A stretch of 26,210 bases of DNA from the NCBI GenBank assembly GCA_900208305.1, contig OAPG01000038.1, positions 1-26,210 on the forward strand. The letters run 5' to 3'. Below, one piece after another: positions 24,810 to 26,210 of the stretch. Numbering within the stretch: position 1 is the stretch's first letter; each line of letters starts with the position of its first letter. The position numbers and the translations under genes are program-made. The notes under the pieces are model-generated. The model was not told where the DNA came from and did not search any database. It saw only the letters and a program-made list of their open reading frames with translations. Origin of the DNA: Melanopsichium pennsylvanicum (Eukaryota > Basidiomycota > Ustilaginomycetes > Ustilaginales).

Positions 24810-26210
24810 GCTTAGTAATTGTTTAATCGTGGCAAAGTTAGAACGTTATCTGGTAGTTTTACTCATGCAAGTCGTATGGTATTAACTAAATATCATGGCG
24901 TACAGGCGAGTATAAAAAAGAACATACCTTTAGTAGATGATAAAAACATAAAAAAAGAAAGGGAAATTTTTCCGACTAAAGATTGGCTTTATATCTAGCA
25001 GGTAGTTGGAGTGATAAAGGCGCACCAAGCCTATGACGGATAGGAAATAGCGAAAGCTTCAATTCCCGCAATTGGTTTGAGAATAACCAAAGGTGTCTTT
25101 AAGACATGCTGCAGAGGAGGATCTTGGGCAATGCTCGAAAGAGTGACCCAGCTAACCAGAACTCGAAAGAGTGTCGTAAGGGAGGATAAATGACGTTACC
25201 TTACTAATAGTCCAATCTAAGTCTCGTGCCAGCAGACGCGGTTATACGAACTGGGCAAACGTTTAATAAATTAATAGGTATTAAGGATCCGTAGGCGGTT
25301 TCTAATAAAGAAACTAGAATCTAATAGAGGATAGTGGAATGCTAGGAGGAGGGATGATATCCATTGATATCTAGCGGAACACTAAAGGCGAAAGCAGCTA
25401 TCCAGCTAAAGATTGACGCTCAGGGATGAAAGTCTGGGGAGCAAAACAGATTAGATACCTGTGTAGTCCAGACCGTAAACTATTTACATTTCTTATTTGG
25501 TAAATAAATATTAATTATATTATATCAGATAAGCAGCAAACCGCTGTATGTGTAACACCTTGTAAGTACAGTCCCAGGACCGAAAGCAAAAAGATTAGAC
25601 CATCCTAAAGACCCGGAGTGGAGCATGTTGTTTAATACGATAATCCGCGTAGAATCTTACCTCTCCTTGAATGGCTTACATAATTTATGTTTGTAAGATC
25701 ACAGGTGTTGCATGGCTGTCGGCAGTTCGTGTCGTAAGATGTCAGGTTGAGTCCGCCAACGAACGCAATCCCTATAAGAAGTTGTTATCAGTAATTATAC
25801 TGTTTTTCTTATTTGCATTCAATAAGAAGCATTTTGGGAATACGATAAGCCTTCATGACCCTTATGGAGTATGGGCTACAGACGTGCTACTTGAACCTAA
25901 CAAACTGATGCAATACCGTAAGGTGGAGCTAACCAGTAAAATATGGTGATACCAGGATCGTAGTCTGAAATTCGACTACGTGAATCAGGAATTCCGAGTA
26001 ATCGTTGATAAGTACGCAACGGTGAACCTTTACATTTGGGAGATACTAACCGTCTATCAAGTGTTGGTCGTTTATCAAGCTAGGAACTAGTGTTTACTTT
26101 GATTCTTTTCTCTATTTTTGTATTAAACTAATATCGTTACTACTTTATAGTTATATATAGATAAATAGTTTCTAACTTATTTTATTTATATATATATATT
26201 CTTCTAAAAA
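24810..26210 (+). rRNA. rns: Small-subunit rRNA, 3' end not in window
   Basis: RNA of the small mitoribosomal subunit. The 5' end near 24812 aligns with the bacterial start (TTTAATCGTGGC...TTAGAACG, then CATGCAAGTCG). Further landmarks: the 530 loop GTGCCAGCAGACGCGG (25226-25241), TTAGATACCTGTGTAGTCC (about 25451-25469), GGAGCATGTTGTTTAATACG (25620-25639), TTGCATGGCTGTCGGCAG (about 25708), CAACGAACGCAA (25758-25769), GGGCTACAGACGTGCTAC (about 25873-25890) and the decoding-site region ACTAACCGTCTATCAAG (about 26046-26062). The 3' terminal part of helix 44 and the GTAACAAGG region are not found before the window ends. The gene either continues outside or is interrupted by an intron near 26100. 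The 5' boundary is approximate. Confidence 0.95.

Noticed and set aside
25671..25949. 92-codon frame
   Set aside because: It lies wholly inside the small-subunit rRNA, over conserved rRNA motifs.

Overview
The window is mitochondrial DNA and almost certainly fungal. It carries cox3, a cob gene split by four group I introns, the small-subunit rRNA gene (rns) and eight different tRNA genes in very AT-rich DNA, with LAGLIDADG, GIY-YIG and NUMOD1 intron proteins and scattered GC-rich mini-repeats. cox3 and cob read through with no internal stop, use TGG for every Trp and end in TAA, so nothing seen requires a non-standard code. The acceptor stems of all eight tRNAs pair (a few G·U), so the 5' tRNA editing known in some chytrids is not indicated. 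I cannot name the species; an early-diverging (chytrid-like) fungus is only a guess.

The dominating structure is a very large inverted repeat. Positions 1 to about 9664 are the reverse complement of about 10300 to 19971, around a spacer of about 635 bp (9665-10299). Both arms carry cox3, the 5' part of cob, eight tRNA genes and a block of unrecognised membrane-type reading frames. All predicted proteins compared between the arms are identical. I found two single-base homopolymer differences, plus a roughly 110-bp zone of heavier divergence next to the spacer. The window starts inside cob intron 2 of the left arm, so the outer left end of the repeat is not visible.

Right arm, outward from the spacer (+ strand unless stated): tRNA-Gln, tRNA-Lys (-), tRNA-Ser(GCU), the block of small hydrophobic frames (10.8-12.75 kb), tRNA-Ala, tRNA-Phe, tRNA-Tyr, tRNA-Ser(UGA) (-), a 1.1-kb gene-free stretch, cox3, tRNA-Ile, and cob with introns after coding nucleotides 201, 393, 429 and 490. 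Beyond the repeat, single-copy DNA holds the rest of cob and then rns, whose 3' end is not found before the window ends. Most genes point away from the spacer on both arms, so the two arms would be transcribed divergently.

The cob introns are at different stages of life. Introns 3 and 4 have intact LAGLIDADG frames continuous with the upstream exon. The LAGLIDADG-NUMOD1 protein of intron 1 and the GIY-YIG protein of intron 2 are broken, the latter at two places by short GC-rich insertions of a family also found between genes and inside an unknown frame. Introns 2 and 3 flank an exon of only 36 nt and share closely similar catalytic cores although they carry different endonuclease types.

The points most worth a second look are the origin of the palindrome (real inverted repeat, hairpin-ended linear molecule read around its end, or artefact), the unknown membrane-frame block, the GC-rich mini-elements that interrupt genes, and the aberrant rRNA signatures.
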